A program made the position numbers and the translations under genes. Below, one piece after another: positions 15,167 through 24,710 of a stretch of DNA of 32,847 bases. How positions within the stretch are numbered: the first letter of the stretch is position 1; each line of letters opens with the position of its first letter. The notes under the pieces are model-generated. The model did no database searches. It saw nothing but the letters and a program-made list of their open reading frames with translations, and was not told where the DNA came from. The stretch is from an uncultured Clostridium sp. (GTDB taxonomy: Bacteria > Bacillota > Clostridia > Lachnospirales > Lachnospiraceae), in NCBI GenBank assembly GCA_900544905.1, contig UQXF01000024.1, positions 1 to 32,847 on the forward strand, written 5' to 3'.

Positions 15167-15943
15167 ATGAAGAGAATCAGAAAAATAGCTATAGTTTTAT
15201 TTGTGTGCTGTCTGGTTTTAGGGGATGCGGCCTCTATCAGAGCGGAAGCCAAGGATTACAGCAAGAAGAAGTATAACAAGACAAGGTGGAAAAATATACA
15301 GGAGGATTACCTAAATACAAAAACAGACCGGTTGATTTTCGTTAAATACAAAGGCGGAAGTAAAGCAACTGTTGAGATGTGGAAAAAGGTATCGAAAAAG
15401 GTTAAGTTGCCTGCTGAAAATACAGCTGCAGAGCAATCTATGGAAGCATCAGAGGGTACAGGCTATCGAATAGAGAAACAGTGGAAAAAGATTGTATCCT
15501 GTAAAGCCTATATCGGGCAAAAGGGATTAAATAAGAAGAAACAGGGCGACCGCAAAACGCCTGTGGGCATTTATAATATAACAATGGCATTTGGCAGGAA
15601 AAAATCTCCCGGCACAGCAGGTATTTCGTATAAAAAGCTGAATAAGTATCACTACTGGTCTTCAGAAAAGGCTACATACAACCAGTTTATTGATGTCAGA
15701 AAGCTGGGACGCAGGTGGATGGACGGAGAGCATCTGATAGATTATAATCCATGGTATAATTATGCACTTGCCCTTGACTACAATAAAAAATGTACGTATT
15801 TAAAGGGTTCTGCAATCTTTCTGCACTGTGTGGGAGGAGGAAGAACTTATACAATGGGATGTATCGCTGTCTCAGAAAAAAATATGAAAAAGATTGTAAG
15901 GAATACAACAAAGCATACAAAAATATGTATCTACAAAAAATAG
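15167..15943 (+). CDS. Secreted L,D-transpeptidase (YkuD family)
   Basis: This 258-residue exported enzyme probably forms 3-3 cross-links in peptidoglycan or attaches proteins to it. The N-terminal signal peptide (basic MKRIRK, then IAIVLFVCCLVLG and an AEA-type cleavage region near 28) sends it out of the cell. The YkuD domain spans about 105-257, with GDRKTPVGIYNI and the catalytic signature H220...YTMGCIAVSE, in which C232 is the nucleophile. Residues 30-100 are a Lys-rich linker with no LysM or other wall-binding repeat. GGGAG lies about 9 bases before ATG 15167. Upstream is an AT-rich region with TATAAT at 15132-15137 and a 7-bp palindrome at 15087-15102. A terminator follows at 15988. 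Confidence 0.88.
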   Translation: MKRIRKIAIVLFVCCLVLGDAASIRAEAKDYSKKKYNKTRWKNIQEDYLNTKTDRLIFVKYKGGSKATVEMWKKVSKKVKLPAENTAAEQSMEASEGTGYRIEKQWKKIVSCKAYIGQKGLNKKKQGDRKTPVGIYNITMAFGRKKSPGTAGISYKKLNKYHYWSSEKATYNQFIDVRKLGRRWMDGEHLIDYNPWYNYALALDYNKKCTYLKGSAIFLHCVGGGRTYTMGCIAVSEKNMKKIVRNTTKHTKICIYKK

Positions 15944-15987
15944 CAGGTGTCAGAGTGTTCTGTACATGGAAGTGCTGCTTTTAAGAG

Positions 15988-16016
15988 GGAATCGGCTTTT
16001 GGGCTGGTTCCTTTTT
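15988..16016 (+). terminator. Rho-independent terminator of the L,D-transpeptidase gene
   Basis: GGAATCGGC (15988-15996) pairs with GCTGGTTCC (16003-16011) over 9 bp with two wobbles, then five T. GAGTCC follows, as it does after copy 2 of the hairpin repeat. Confidence 0.75.
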
Positions 16017-16175
16017 GAGTCCTGTATTTTTTGCTGAGCCAATTTTTCGACTGCTATTAAAAATAAAAAAAGGAATTTTCACATTTGTGTCGTATATTTA
16101 AAAGTGGACGGAATAAAATGAAATACATAATATATAGAATAGATGATACTATCAGAGAAAGGAATGAATGTTTTT

Positions 16176-17180
16176 ATGAATATTCGTGAAAAATTAGAAA
16201 CATGGGAGCATGAATATTTATGTGAATATGCGGCATTTTCTGACCAGTCCATGGGCAGGGATGTGGAGGAGCCGATGTGTGATGTGAGGACGATTTATCA
16301 GCGTGACAGGGACAGGATTCTGCACAGCAAGTCCTTCCGGCGCTTGAAGCAGAAAACACAGGTATTTCTTTCTCCGGAGGGCGACCATTATCGTACCCGT
16401 CTGACCCATACCTTGGAGGTATCCCAGACAGCCCGGACCATTGCCAGAGCACTCCGTCTGAATGAAGAGCTGACAGAGGCAATTGCGCTGGGGCATGATT
16501 TGGGGCATACGCCATTTGGACATGCAGGCGAGAGAGCCTTAAATGAGGTCTGTTCCAAGGGCTTCCGGCACAATGAACAGAGCATCCGTGTTGTGGAGCG
16601 GTTAGAGAAAAAGGGAAAAGGACTAAATCTTACGGTGGAGGTTCGGGACGGAATTTTAAACCACAAAACAACTGGGAATCCAGCTACCTTAGAGGGTAAG
16701 ATTGTACAGCTGGCAGATAAGATTGCCTATATTAACCATGATATTGATGACGCCATCCGTGGTGGTATTTTATTGGAGGAAGCTCTGCCGGCAAGCTGTA
16801 CGGACAAGCTGGGAAACAGCACCAGGAACCGGCTGAATACGATTATACATGATGTGATTGCAAACAGTGAGGGAAAAGGGGATATTGTTTGTTCCCCGGA
16901 TATCCGACAGGCAATGACGGGGCTTCGGAGCTTTTTGTTTGAGACCGTTTATACAAATCCGGTGGCAAAGGGAGAAGAGGGTAAGGCAAAAAGAATGCTG
17001 CAGGAATTGTTCAGCTATTATAATTCTCATCCGGAAATGATGCCGGAGGAATATGTGCAAATGATTGAACAGGGAGAAGACAGGGAGATTGTGGTCTGCG
17101 ATTATATTGCAGGCATGACAGATAATTATGCAGTTTTAAAGTTCCAGGAGGCTTTTGAGCCAATTGGATGGAAGCGGTAG
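16176..17180 (+). CDS. dgt: Deoxyguanosinetriphosphate triphosphohydrolase-like protein
   Basis: This 334-residue HD-domain dNTP triphosphohydrolase of the Dgt-like class splits dGTP (and perhaps other dNTPs) to nucleoside and triphosphate, limiting dNTP pools. Metal ligands are visible as H78 (RLTHTLEVSQ) and H107-D108 (ALGHDLGHTPFGHAGE), with a later Asp in KIAYINHDIDDA. The motif SFRRLKQKTQVF and RHNEQS are typical of the group. Start choice is uncertain: ATG 16176 (MNIREKLE) fits homologues, but AAAGGA is 12 bases upstream; ATG 16143 and 16164 are alternatives adding 11 or 4 residues. It lies directly before dnaG and rpoD, an arrangement common in Clostridia. Confidence 0.88.
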   Translation: MNIREKLETWEHEYLCEYAAFSDQSMGRDVEEPMCDVRTIYQRDRDRILHSKSFRRLKQKTQVFLSPEGDHYRTRLTHTLEVSQTARTIARALRLNEELTEAIALGHDLGHTPFGHAGERALNEVCSKGFRHNEQSIRVVERLEKKGKGLNLTVEVRDGILNHKTTGNPATLEGKIVQLADKIAYINHDIDDAIRGGILLEEALPASCTDKLGNSTRNRLNTIIHDVIANSEGKGDIVCSPDIRQAMTGLRSFLFETVYTNPVAKGEEGKAKRMLQELFSYYNSHPEMMPEEYVQMIEQGEDREIVVCDYIAGMTDNYAVLKFQEAFEPIGWKR

Positions 17181-17264
17181 AATGGAATAGTTAACATAAA
17201 TAGTGTACATAATAAATTGACATAATGTGATTGAAAATCGGGAAAATATAGGTGGTGATACAGA

Positions 17265-19037
17265 TTGTACTATACAGATGAAGTAATTGAAGAGGTGCGC
17301 TCGCGCAATGATATTGTGGATGTGATTGGGAGTTATGTTAACTTAAAGAGAAAGGGAAACTCCTATTCAGCCTGCTGTCCCTTTCATCATGAAAAGACGC
17401 CGTCCTTTCATGTGAGCCGGGAAAAGCAGATGTATCACTGCTTTGGCTGTGGCGTGGGCGGCAATGTGTATACATTTTTAATGGAGCATGAGAATTTTTC
17501 TTTTCCCGAGGCGGTAGAGGAGCTGGCACAAAGGGCAGGAATCCAGCTTCCGGAGCAAAGCATGACGCCGGAGGCAAAGCGCCAGGCTGATGCACGAACC
17601 AGAATAAAAGATATGAACAAACTGGCTGCCGGGTATTTTCACTACCTGTTAAAGACGGAGCATGGGGCTCATGCCATGGAATATCTGAAAAAGAGAGGAC
17701 TGACGGATGAGACCATTACAAAATTTGGTCTGGGATTTTCAGATGTGTACCGGGATGACTTGTATAAATATTTGAAAAGTAAAGGATATAAGGACGAGGA
17801 ATTAAAGGATTCCGGTCTTGTGAAATTTGATGAGAAACAGGGGGTATCTGACCGGTTCTGGAACCGGGTTATGTATCCTATAATTGATACGAACAACCGG
17901 GTAATCGGTTTTGGTGGCAGGGTTATGGGAGACGCAAAACCCAAATATATTAATACCCAGGATACACCGGTTTTTGATAAAAGCCGTAATCTTTACGGTC
18001 TCAATCTTGCGAAAAAAACCAGAAGAACCGGGATTATTTTCTGCGAGGGGTATATGGATGTCATATCCATGCACCAGGCAGGGTTTGACAATGCGGTGGC
18101 ATCTCTTGGAACGGCGCTGACGGTGGGACAGGTTAATCTGATTAAACGCTATACCGACCGTGTATATCTTGCCTATGACAGTGATGAGGCGGGAACAAAA
18201 GCAGCACTTCGTGCACTTGAGATTATGCGGGAATTTGAAATACCGGCGAGGGTGATATCCCTGCAGCCCTACAAGGACCCGGATGAGCTGATTCAGGCGG
18301 AGGGAACGGAGGAGTTTGAAAGACGCATTGAACAGGCACAAAGTGGTACAATGTTTGAAATTGAAAAATTAGCACATAATTATAATCAGGAAGACCCTCA
18401 GGAACGAACCCAGTTTCAGAAGGAGGCGGCAAAAAGGCTTTCCATTATCATGGAGCCGCTGGAACGGAAAAATTATATCGACAGTGTGGCGGAAAAATAC
18501 CATATAGATGCGGACAGCCTGAAGGAGGCAGTTACCCAGTATGGAATTGCAGGGGCAAATAAGGTGGATGCCTCGGTATTCAGGGAGCGCTCCGCCCGGA
18601 AATCCTCTGAGGAGGAGAGGGAAGAGAAACAGTTAAAGGCAGAACGCCTTTTGATAACCTGGCTTATAAATGAGAATGCCCTGTTTGATATTTTGAAGGA
18701 CAAGATATCGGCAGAGGATTTCTTTGAGCCGCTCTATCACGATATTGCATCCGAGCTGTTCAGCCAGTATGAAAAAGAGGGCAAGGTCACGCCTGCTGCT
18801 ATTATGAACCATTACCAGAGCAGGGAAGAGCATGAAAAGGTATCTGCTATTATGCAGCAGGACTTCGACATGGAGGTAACAGCGGAAGAGAAATCCAAAA
18901 CCATAACCTCACTGGTACGAAAAATAAAAGAGCGCAGCATTCAGCACCAGATGGAGGCTGCAAAGGGGGATTTGGTGAAAACCGGAGAGCTTTTGAAACA
19001 AAAAAGCGAGTTAAATAAAATAGTTATCCGCATTTAA
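17265..19037 (+). CDS. dnaG: DNA primase DnaG
   Basis: This 590-residue primase makes RNA primers for lagging-strand synthesis with the replicative helicase. The N-terminal CHC2 zinc finger is C38, H41, C59, C62 (CPFH...CFGC). The catalytic core carries the family block FGLGFS..., and the TOPRIM centre has E261 (FCEGYMD) and D305/D307 (AYDSDEAG). The C-terminal ~150 residues (RLLITWLINENALFDILKD...) form the helicase-binding region. Translation starts at a TTG (17265), with GGTGG about 8 bases upstream; the next residues YYTDEVIEEVRSRNDI align with the usual primase N-terminus. It sits 84 bases after dgt and 95 before rpoD. Confidence 0.96.
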   Translation: MYYTDEVIEEVRSRNDIVDVIGSYVNLKRKGNSYSACCPFHHEKTPSFHVSREKQMYHCFGCGVGGNVYTFLMEHENFSFPEAVEELAQRAGIQLPEQSMTPEAKRQADARTRIKDMNKLAAGYFHYLLKTEHGAHAMEYLKKRGLTDETITKFGLGFSDVYRDDLYKYLKSKGYKDEELKDSGLVKFDEKQGVSDRFWNRVMYPIIDTNNRVIGFGGRVMGDAKPKYINTQDTPVFDKSRNLYGLNLAKKTRRTGIIFCEGYMDVISMHQAGFDNAVASLGTALTVGQVNLIKRYTDRVYLAYDSDEAGTKAALRALEIMREFEIPARVISLQPYKDPDELIQAEGTEEFERRIEQAQSGTMFEIEKLAHNYNQEDPQERTQFQKEAAKRLSIIMEPLERKNYIDSVAEKYHIDADSLKEAVTQYGIAGANKVDASVFRERSARKSSEEEREEKQLKAERLLITWLINENALFDILKDKISAEDFFEPLYHDIASELFSQYEKEGKVTPAAIMNHYQSREEHEKVSAIMQQDFDMEVTAEEKSKTITSLVRKIKERSIQHQMEAAKGDLVKTGELLKQKSELNKIVIRI

Positions 19038-19132
19038 AAATATTCAATATATAGTAACGGATATGGATAAGATATTAGGTAAGGAATATAAGATAAAGGC
19101 TTAATATGGTCAAATTAAGGAAGGATGGAACG

Positions 19133-20359
19133 ATGGAAGAACAAAAAACAAACATTACAGAAGATGCAAAATTTCAGGAGAAGCTAAAAGAACTGCTGGC
19201 GATTGCAAAGAAAAAGAAAAATGTGATTGAGGATACCGAGATTATTGCATGCTTTGCATCAAGCAGGGATATTGAGCTGACCACAGAGCTCATGGAGAAG
19301 ATATTTGAGTTCCTTGAGAAAAACAAAGTAGATGTTTTGACGATTTCCGAGGGAGAAGAGGAACCGGATGAGGATGCCCTGTTAGAGGTAGAAAATGATG
19401 AAGACCTTGCAGTGGAAAAGATTGATTTGTCCGTTCCGGAGGGAACCAACATTGAAGACCCGGTCCGGATGTATTTAAAGGAAATCGGTAAAGTGCCGCT
19501 GCTGAGTGCGGAGGAGGAAATTACCCTTGCCCAGAAAATGGAGGCGGGTGATGCAGCCAAATCCCAGTTAGAGGATGCCGGAGATGATTTGGATGAGGAG
19601 ACAAGGAAGGAACTGGAAGACCTGGTAAATGAGGGTGACTATGCAAAGAAGAAGCTGGCAGAGGCAAATCTCCGCTTGGTGGTAAGTATTGCAAAGCGTT
19701 ATGTGGGACGCGGAATGCTTTTCCTGGATTTGATTCAGGAGGGTAACCTTGGACTGATTAAAGCGGTGGAAAAGTTTGACTACCGCAAGGGCTATAAGTT
19801 TTCTACCTATGCAACATGGTGGATTCGTCAGGCAATCACAAGAGCAATTGCAGACCAGGCGAGAACCATCCGTATACCGGTGCATATGGTGGAAACCATC
19901 AATAAATTAATCCGCGTATCCCGCCAGCTTTTACAGGAATTAGGCAGGGAGCCGTCCCCGGAGGAAATTGCGGAGGAGATGGATATTCCGGTGGAGCGTG
20001 TCAGGGAGATATTGAAGATTTCCCAGGAGCCGGTTTCTCTGGAAACACCAATCGGTGAAGAGGAGGACAGCCATTTAGGAGACTTTATCCAGGATGAAAA
20101 TGTACCGGTACCTGCGGATGCGGCAGCATTTACACTGCTGAAGGAGCAGCTGGTGGAGGTATTGTCAACGCTGACAGAGAGAGAGCAGAAGGTGTTAAGG
20201 CTTCGCTTTGGACTGGATGATGGCAGGGCAAGAACATTAGAAGAGGTTGGCAAGGAATTTAATGTTACCCGTGAGCGTATCCGCCAGATAGAGGCAAAAG
20301 CGCTCCGGAAGCTGAGACATCCGAGCCGTAGCAGAAAATTAAGGGATTATCTGGAGTAA
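19133..20359 (+). CDS. rpoD: Housekeeping RNA polymerase sigma factor RpoD (SigA)
   Basis: This 408-residue primary sigma factor directs RNA polymerase to TTGACA/TATAAT promoters such as those seen in this window. Region 1.1 is short and acidic; region 1.2 reads DPVRMYLKEIGKVPLLSAEE. Region 2 has LRLVVSIAKRYVGRGM and KFSTYATWWIRQAITRAI for -10 recognition and melting. Region 4.2 has TLEEVGKEFNVTRERIRQIE for -35 binding. ATG 19133 follows AAGGAAGGA (19117-19125) by 7 bases; an in-frame ATG at 19106 lacks such a site. The stop overlaps the ATG of the next gene by one base, so trmK is probably translationally coupled. Confidence 0.96.
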   Translation: MEEQKTNITEDAKFQEKLKELLAIAKKKKNVIEDTEIIACFASSRDIELTTELMEKIFEFLEKNKVDVLTISEGEEEPDEDALLEVENDEDLAVEKIDLSVPEGTNIEDPVRMYLKEIGKVPLLSAEEEITLAQKMEAGDAAKSQLEDAGDDLDEETRKELEDLVNEGDYAKKKLAEANLRLVVSIAKRYVGRGMLFLDLIQEGNLGLIKAVEKFDYRKGYKFSTYATWWIRQAITRAIADQARTIRIPVHMVETINKLIRVSRQLLQELGREPSPEEIAEEMDIPVERVREILKISQEPVSLETPIGEEEDSHLGDFIQDENVPVPADAAAFTLLKEQLVEVLSTLTEREQKVLRLRFGLDDGRARTLEEVGKEFNVTRERIRQIEAKALRKLRHPSRSRKLRDYLE

Positions 20360-20364
20360 TGGTT

Positions 20365-21180
20365 ATGTTATCAAAGAGAATGGAGGCTGTGGTGAATATG
20401 GTTTCACCGCAGTCCTTTACTGTTGCAGATATTGGCTGTGACCATGCATATGTATCCATTGCGCTGGTTGAGAGAAAAATAGCAGAAAAGGTTGTGGCTA
20501 TGGATGTGAGACAGGGTCCCCTGGGAATTGCTGCAGGCAATGTGGCGGCGGCAGGACTTCAGGAGAAAATCGATTTGCGTTTAAGCGACGGACTTGAAAA
20601 GCTGCTGCCGGGAGAGGCGGATGCGGTTGTAATTGCCGGAATGGGAGGCCTGCTTGTAAAAGGTATTCTGGAAAAGGGTGAAAAAATACTGCATTATGAA
20701 AAGAAGCAGCCGGAACTGATTTTACAGCCGCAGTCGGACTTAAAAGAAGTACGGATATTTTTACACAGCAATGCATATCATATTGTGCAGGAAAAAATGC
20801 TGATAGATGAGGGAAAATACTATACCGTAATGAAGGCGGAGCCGGGAGGCTGCAATCAGATTGTGGATTCCTTTGTGGAAGCGGATGGAATGCAGTACTG
20901 GAATGTGGAAACCAAAGCCCGGAATGCGGAGCGGTATACAGAGGCGGACTGGCAGTATGGAAGGTATAATTTAGAACACCGGGACCCGGTATTATTTGCA
21001 TATTTAAAGAAGGAGCAGAAAAATCTTCTTAAAATTTACGAAGCAATTTCCCGTAATCTTTCCAGAGCAGAGGAACAGATTCCTGCCCAGACGAAAAAAC
21101 GTGCGGCTGATATTGACCGGGCAATCCAGATAAACAGGTGGGCGCTTCAAAGGTACTATAATTATGAGAAGTCTTTATAA
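20365..21180 (+). CDS. trmK: tRNA (adenine(22)-N1)-methyltransferase TrmK
   Basis: This 271-residue SAM-dependent methyltransferase of the TrmK (YqfN) family forms m1A22 in tRNA. Visible are the SAM-binding ADIGCDHAYVSI (motif I), MDVRQGPLGIAAGN (motif II), and VIAGMGGLLVKGIL with the family's GMGG loop, followed by LILQPQSDLKEVR. The C-terminal third is a coiled-coil-rich region (KKEQKNLLKIYEAISRN...). rpoD ends at 20359. An ATG there (20359) overlaps the stop, but GGAG (20353-20356) is 2 bases from it and 8 from ATG 20365, so I prefer 20365. The order rpoD-trmK-nif3 is a conserved Firmicute block. Confidence 0.92.
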   Translation: MLSKRMEAVVNMVSPQSFTVADIGCDHAYVSIALVERKIAEKVVAMDVRQGPLGIAAGNVAAAGLQEKIDLRLSDGLEKLLPGEADAVVIAGMGGLLVKGILEKGEKILHYEKKQPELILQPQSDLKEVRIFLHSNAYHIVQEKMLIDEGKYYTVMKAEPGGCNQIVDSFVEADGMQYWNVETKARNAERYTEADWQYGRYNLEHRDPVLFAYLKKEQKNLLKIYEAISRNLSRAEEQIPAQTKKRAADIDRAIQINRWALQRYYNYEKSL

Positions 21181-21220
21181 AAGGATAAAACATACAGAAA
21201 GAATAAAGGGGTGACGCAAA

Positions 21221-22018
21221 ATGAAATGTCAACAGATTATAGATGCGTTAGAGCAGCTTTCCCCAAAACAGTATGCCTGTGACTGGGACAACGTGGGGCT
21301 GCTGGTGGGAAGACGGGAACGGGAGGTACATAAGCTTATGATAGCGCTGGATGCTTCCAGGGAGGTGGTCTCCCATGCAGTAAAGCAGAAGGCGGATATG
21401 CTGATAACCCATCATCCGATGATTTTTTCCTCCATAAAGCAGGTAAATGAGGAGCAGTTTGTGTCGGAAAAGGTGTTAACTCTGGCAGAAAACCGGATTA
21501 GTTATTATGCAATGCATACAAATTTTGATGCGGTAGGCGGCATGGCAGAGCTTGCGGCGGGCAGGCAGTATCTTAACCTCTCAGAGGTAAGGCCCATTGA
21601 ATACAGTGGAAATACACAGGAGGGGATGGGACGGTATGGCAGGCTGCCGAAGCCAATGACAGCAAAGGAAGCGGCGGAATATGTGAAAAAAACATTTAAT
21701 CTGCCCTTTGTGATGCTTTACCAGAGCCGGGAAAACGAAGCACAGATATTTGAACGGATTGCAGTGATGCCTGGCTCCGGCAAAAGTGAGATGAAGACTG
21801 TGAAACAACAGGGGTATTCCCTGTATCTCACAGGGGATTACGGACATCATGAGGGACTGGACGCCATGGATATGGGAATGACGGTAATTGATGCGACCCA
21901 TTATGGTCTGGAGCACATTTTCATTTCCTATATCAGTCAATATCTGAAAGAGACCTTTGGGGAGCATGCAGTCGAAATTGTTGAGGCAGATATGGGCTGC
22001 CCGGTACAAATATTATAA
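21221..22018 (+). CDS. Nif3-like dinuclear metal centre protein
   Basis: This 265-residue member of the Nif3/YbgI (DUF34) family forms a toroidal hexamer with a two-metal site; its role is not firmly established. Metal ligands include H64-H65 in LITHHPMIF, the NFDAVGGMAE block and the C-terminal DATHYGLEHIF with His and Glu. It is the short form, without the central PII-like insertion seen in the ~370-residue Bacillus YqfO. AAAGGGGTG lies about 7 bases before ATG 21221. It follows trmK by 40 bases in the same direction, the usual Firmicute neighbour arrangement. Confidence 0.92.
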   Translation: MKCQQIIDALEQLSPKQYACDWDNVGLLVGRREREVHKLMIALDASREVVSHAVKQKADMLITHHPMIFSSIKQVNEEQFVSEKVLTLAENRISYYAMHTNFDAVGGMAELAAGRQYLNLSEVRPIEYSGNTQEGMGRYGRLPKPMTAKEAAEYVKKTFNLPFVMLYQSRENEAQIFERIAVMPGSGKSEMKTVKQQGYSLYLTGDYGHHEGLDAMDMGMTVIDATHYGLEHIFISYISQYLKETFGEHAVEIVEADMGCPVQIL

Positions 22019-22097
22019 GCGATAGATTTAATATAAACATCATAGAATACAGGGTGATATACAGAAGAGAAAGGCTGGTTGAAGGAGGGATTTATAT

Positions 22098-23756
22098 ATG
22101 ATTACCATTACAATTGAGGAAAAGGAATATCAGGTAAATAAAGGAATTCTTTTAGAGGATATTGCAAAAAAATATGGTGTCTGTGACAGGGGAGAGATTG
22201 TACTCGCCTATGTAGATGGACATCTTTCGGAACTACATAAAACAATAGAGGAGCCTGCTGTCATTTCGTTTGTTTCCACGGCAGATAAAATCGGATACGA
22301 TACCTATAAGCGGAGCATGATTTTAATGATGATGAAAGCCTTCCGTGAGGTGCTGAAGACCAGGGGAACCACAGGCCGCATCCGGGTGCTGTTTTCACTG
22401 GGAAAAGGATTTTACTGTGAGCTTGAGAGCAAAGGGGCTGCTGTAAACCAGGAGCTTCTTGACGAGGTGGCAGAGAAAATGAAGGAGCTGGTGGATAAGA
22501 ATATTCCAATTGTAAAGAGCACCTACCGCTCCCATGATTTGATGAAACGCTTTGAGGCGCAGGGAAGAAGGGACAAGGTACAGTTGTTTAAATACCGCAG
22601 GGCTTCCAACGCGAATGTATACCGTCTGGATGATTTTGAGGATTATTATTACGGCTTTATGGTTGCCTCTACCGGTTATCTGAAATGCTTTGCATTGATT
22701 GCCTTTGAGGAAGGTTTTGTCCTGCAGATGCCAGAGCGGAAGAATCCGGGAGTTTTGCCGGAGTTTAAGCCACAGCGCAAGCTGTTTTCTGTGTTAAAGC
22801 AGTCTGACGACTGGGGCGTTATGCTGAATGTGGATACGGTGGGAGGCTTGAACGATGCCATTGCCAACGGTGAGATTAATGATTTAATGCTGGTGCAGGA
22901 AGCGTTACAGGAAAAGAATGTAGCGGAGATTGCATCCCGGATAAAAAGGGAAGACAAGAAGGTTATCCTGATTGCAGGACCAAGCTCCTCCGGCAAAACG
23001 TCTTTTTCCCACAGACTGAGCATCCAGTTGCGGGCTATGGGCTTGTCACCCCATCCCATTGCACTGGATAATTATTTTGTGGACAGGGAGCATACTCCAA
23101 AAGATGCGGATGGCAATTATGATTTTGAGTGTATAGAAGCGGTGGATGTGGCGAAATTTAATGAGGATATGATGCGTCTGCTAAAGGGAGAGGAAATACA
23201 GGTTCCTACCTTTAATTTCCTGATTGGAAAAAGAGAATACAAGGGTAACACCATGAAGATGAGGGCGAATGACGTGCTTGTGATAGAGGGGATTCACGGA
23301 TTGAATCCGAAGATGTCAGCAGGGCTGCCGGACGACAGCAAGTTTAAAATATATATCAGTGCCCTTACCCAGTTAAATGTAGATGAACATAACCGGATTG
23401 CCACTACAGATGGACGGCTAATCCGGAGAATTGTAAGGGATGCCAGAACCAGGGGTAACAGCGCCCAGGCTACTATTGCCATGTGGGATTCTGTAAGACG
23501 CGGGGAGGAGCAGAATATTTTTCCGTACCAGGAGGAGGCAGATGCCATGTTTAATTCTGCGCTGATATACGAGCTGAGCGTAATTAAGCCTTATGTTGAA
23601 CCGCTGCTTTTTGCAATTCCACCGGAGGCGAAGGAATACCAGGAAGCAAAAAGACTCTTAAAGTTTTTGGATTATTTTCTGGGTATCAGCTCGGAGAATA
23701 TACCAAATAACAGTATATTGAGGGAGTTTGTGGGAGGCAGTTGTTTTCCGGTGTAG
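22098..23756 (+). CDS. TGS-domain nucleoside (uridine) kinase
   Basis: This 552-residue protein is a fusion: an N-terminal TGS-like ubiquitin-fold (about 1-65), a region resembling the second additional domain of threonyl-tRNA synthetase (about 70-220, with MMMKAFREV and RYDSHDL-like KSTYRSHDLMKRF), and a C-terminal P-loop kinase of the uridine kinase/phosphoribulokinase class. The P-loop GPSSSGKTS has K300; LDNYFVDREHTP and LVIEGIHGLNP follow. This architecture is known in Clostridia and Thermotogae as a nucleoside kinase, about twice the length of ordinary Udk. It has GAAGGAGGG before ATG 22098. Uridine is the likely but unproved substrate. Confidence 0.88.
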   Translation: MITITIEEKEYQVNKGILLEDIAKKYGVCDRGEIVLAYVDGHLSELHKTIEEPAVISFVSTADKIGYDTYKRSMILMMMKAFREVLKTRGTTGRIRVLFSLGKGFYCELESKGAAVNQELLDEVAEKMKELVDKNIPIVKSTYRSHDLMKRFEAQGRRDKVQLFKYRRASNANVYRLDDFEDYYYGFMVASTGYLKCFALIAFEEGFVLQMPERKNPGVLPEFKPQRKLFSVLKQSDDWGVMLNVDTVGGLNDAIANGEINDLMLVQEALQEKNVAEIASRIKREDKKVILIAGPSSSGKTSFSHRLSIQLRAMGLSPHPIALDNYFVDREHTPKDADGNYDFECIEAVDVAKFNEDMMRLLKGEEIQVPTFNFLIGKREYKGNTMKMRANDVLVIEGIHGLNPKMSAGLPDDSKFKIYISALTQLNVDEHNRIATTDGRLIRRIVRDARTRGNSAQATIAMWDSVRRGEEQNIFPYQEEADAMFNSALIYELSVIKPYVEPLLFAIPPEAKEYQEAKRLLKFLDYFLGISSENIPNNSILREFVGGSCFPV

Positions 23757-23906
23757 AAGAATCCATTTTGAAATCTGTGAGGTGTTTTTTATTGCATAAG
23801 AAGAGCAGAATTTTGAGTAAGGAAGCTGTGTTTTGACGAATATAGCTGTAAGAATGAAAATTTTGTGAAAAGATTATAAAAAATCGGTAAAGAATTGTGC
23901 AATATA

Positions 23907-23935
23907 GTGACAAAATAATTGAAATATGGTATACT
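23907..23935 (+). promoter_or_regulatory. SigA-type promoter of the unknown gene at 23985
   Basis: GTGACA (23907-23912), 17 bases, TATACT (23930-23935). The remainder of the gap 23757-23984 is AT-rich and shows nothing else that I can support. Confidence 0.6.
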
Positions 23936-23984
23936 GAACGCAAAAGCAAACATGCAAAGGATAATTTTTTAAGGAGGGCTGTTT

Positions 23985-24704
23985 ATGGGTGTTTCAGGAC
24001 AAAAATTCGATTTACCACAGATGAAAGAATATTTTGAAAAACAGATACCTAATGTCAGGGTGCTGAGTGATTTGACTTTAAGCGAGACCGATTTTAAAAG
24101 CTTAGGCGCTAAATTAAAATCAGCCTTTTCCTTCACTGACCGCAAGGATGGCATTGAGGATATTATGATTTGCTATCTGGTATACTGGGTATATGCTTTG
24201 ATTTACTGGAACGAGGAGACCGGCATTCATGACGAATTGACGGATTATTGTGCCAGGCTGCCGCAGTATCAGCTGCGACATCATTTTCAGCTGCTGCTGG
24301 ATACGTTTGCAAATTATAATATTGATGATTTCGGCTATCAGTCAGACAGCATAGAGGATTTGTGCTCTAAGCTGATTGCAAGGCATGCGGGTATTCCAAA
24401 TGATGAGAAATATCAGGTGTTTGAACTGATTGATGACTACCGCAACCAGAATGTATCGGTGGATACAATGGTTTCCGATATTTATATGCATCTGCCGTAT
24501 AAGAGCCAGTATATATTCTCCCTGCTGGATGAAAGCTCCAGACAGGATATCATCTGGGAGATACGTACAATTATGGCGGAGATATGTTCGAGAGCCTATA
24601 CAAGAGAGGAGCTGTTTATAAAGTATCCCCATACCTCTGTCAGTCTGATTGACTATTGCTTTTACTGGCAGGAGGGAAGAGCTTTATTGGACCAGGCAAA
24701 ATAG
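23985..24704 (+). CDS. Protein of unknown function, 239 residues
   Basis: I do not recognise this family. It has no signal peptide and no clear membrane helix, though ICYLVYWVYALIYW (about 65-80) is a hydrophobic, aromatic helix. The rest is predicted mainly helical and acidic, with paired Tyr/Asp-rich stretches (IDDFGYQSD, ELIDDYRNQ) and a conserved-looking C-terminal FIKYPHTSVSLIDYCFYW. A perfect AAGGAGG lies 8 bases before ATG 23985, and it has its own promoter and a shared terminator with rnpB. Codon use resembles the neighbours, so it is probably a real, expressed Lachnospiraceae-type gene. Function cannot be inferred. Confidence 0.75.
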   Translation: MGVSGQKFDLPQMKEYFEKQIPNVRVLSDLTLSETDFKSLGAKLKSAFSFTDRKDGIEDIMICYLVYWVYALIYWNEETGIHDELTDYCARLPQYQLRHHFQLLLDTFANYNIDDFGYQSDSIEDLCSKLIARHAGIPNDEKYQVFELIDDYRNQNVSVDTMVSDIYMHLPYKSQYIFSLLDESSRQDIIWEIRTIMAEICSRAYTREELFIKYPHTSVSLIDYCFYWQEGRALLDQAK

Positions 24705-24710
24705 ATTTAA

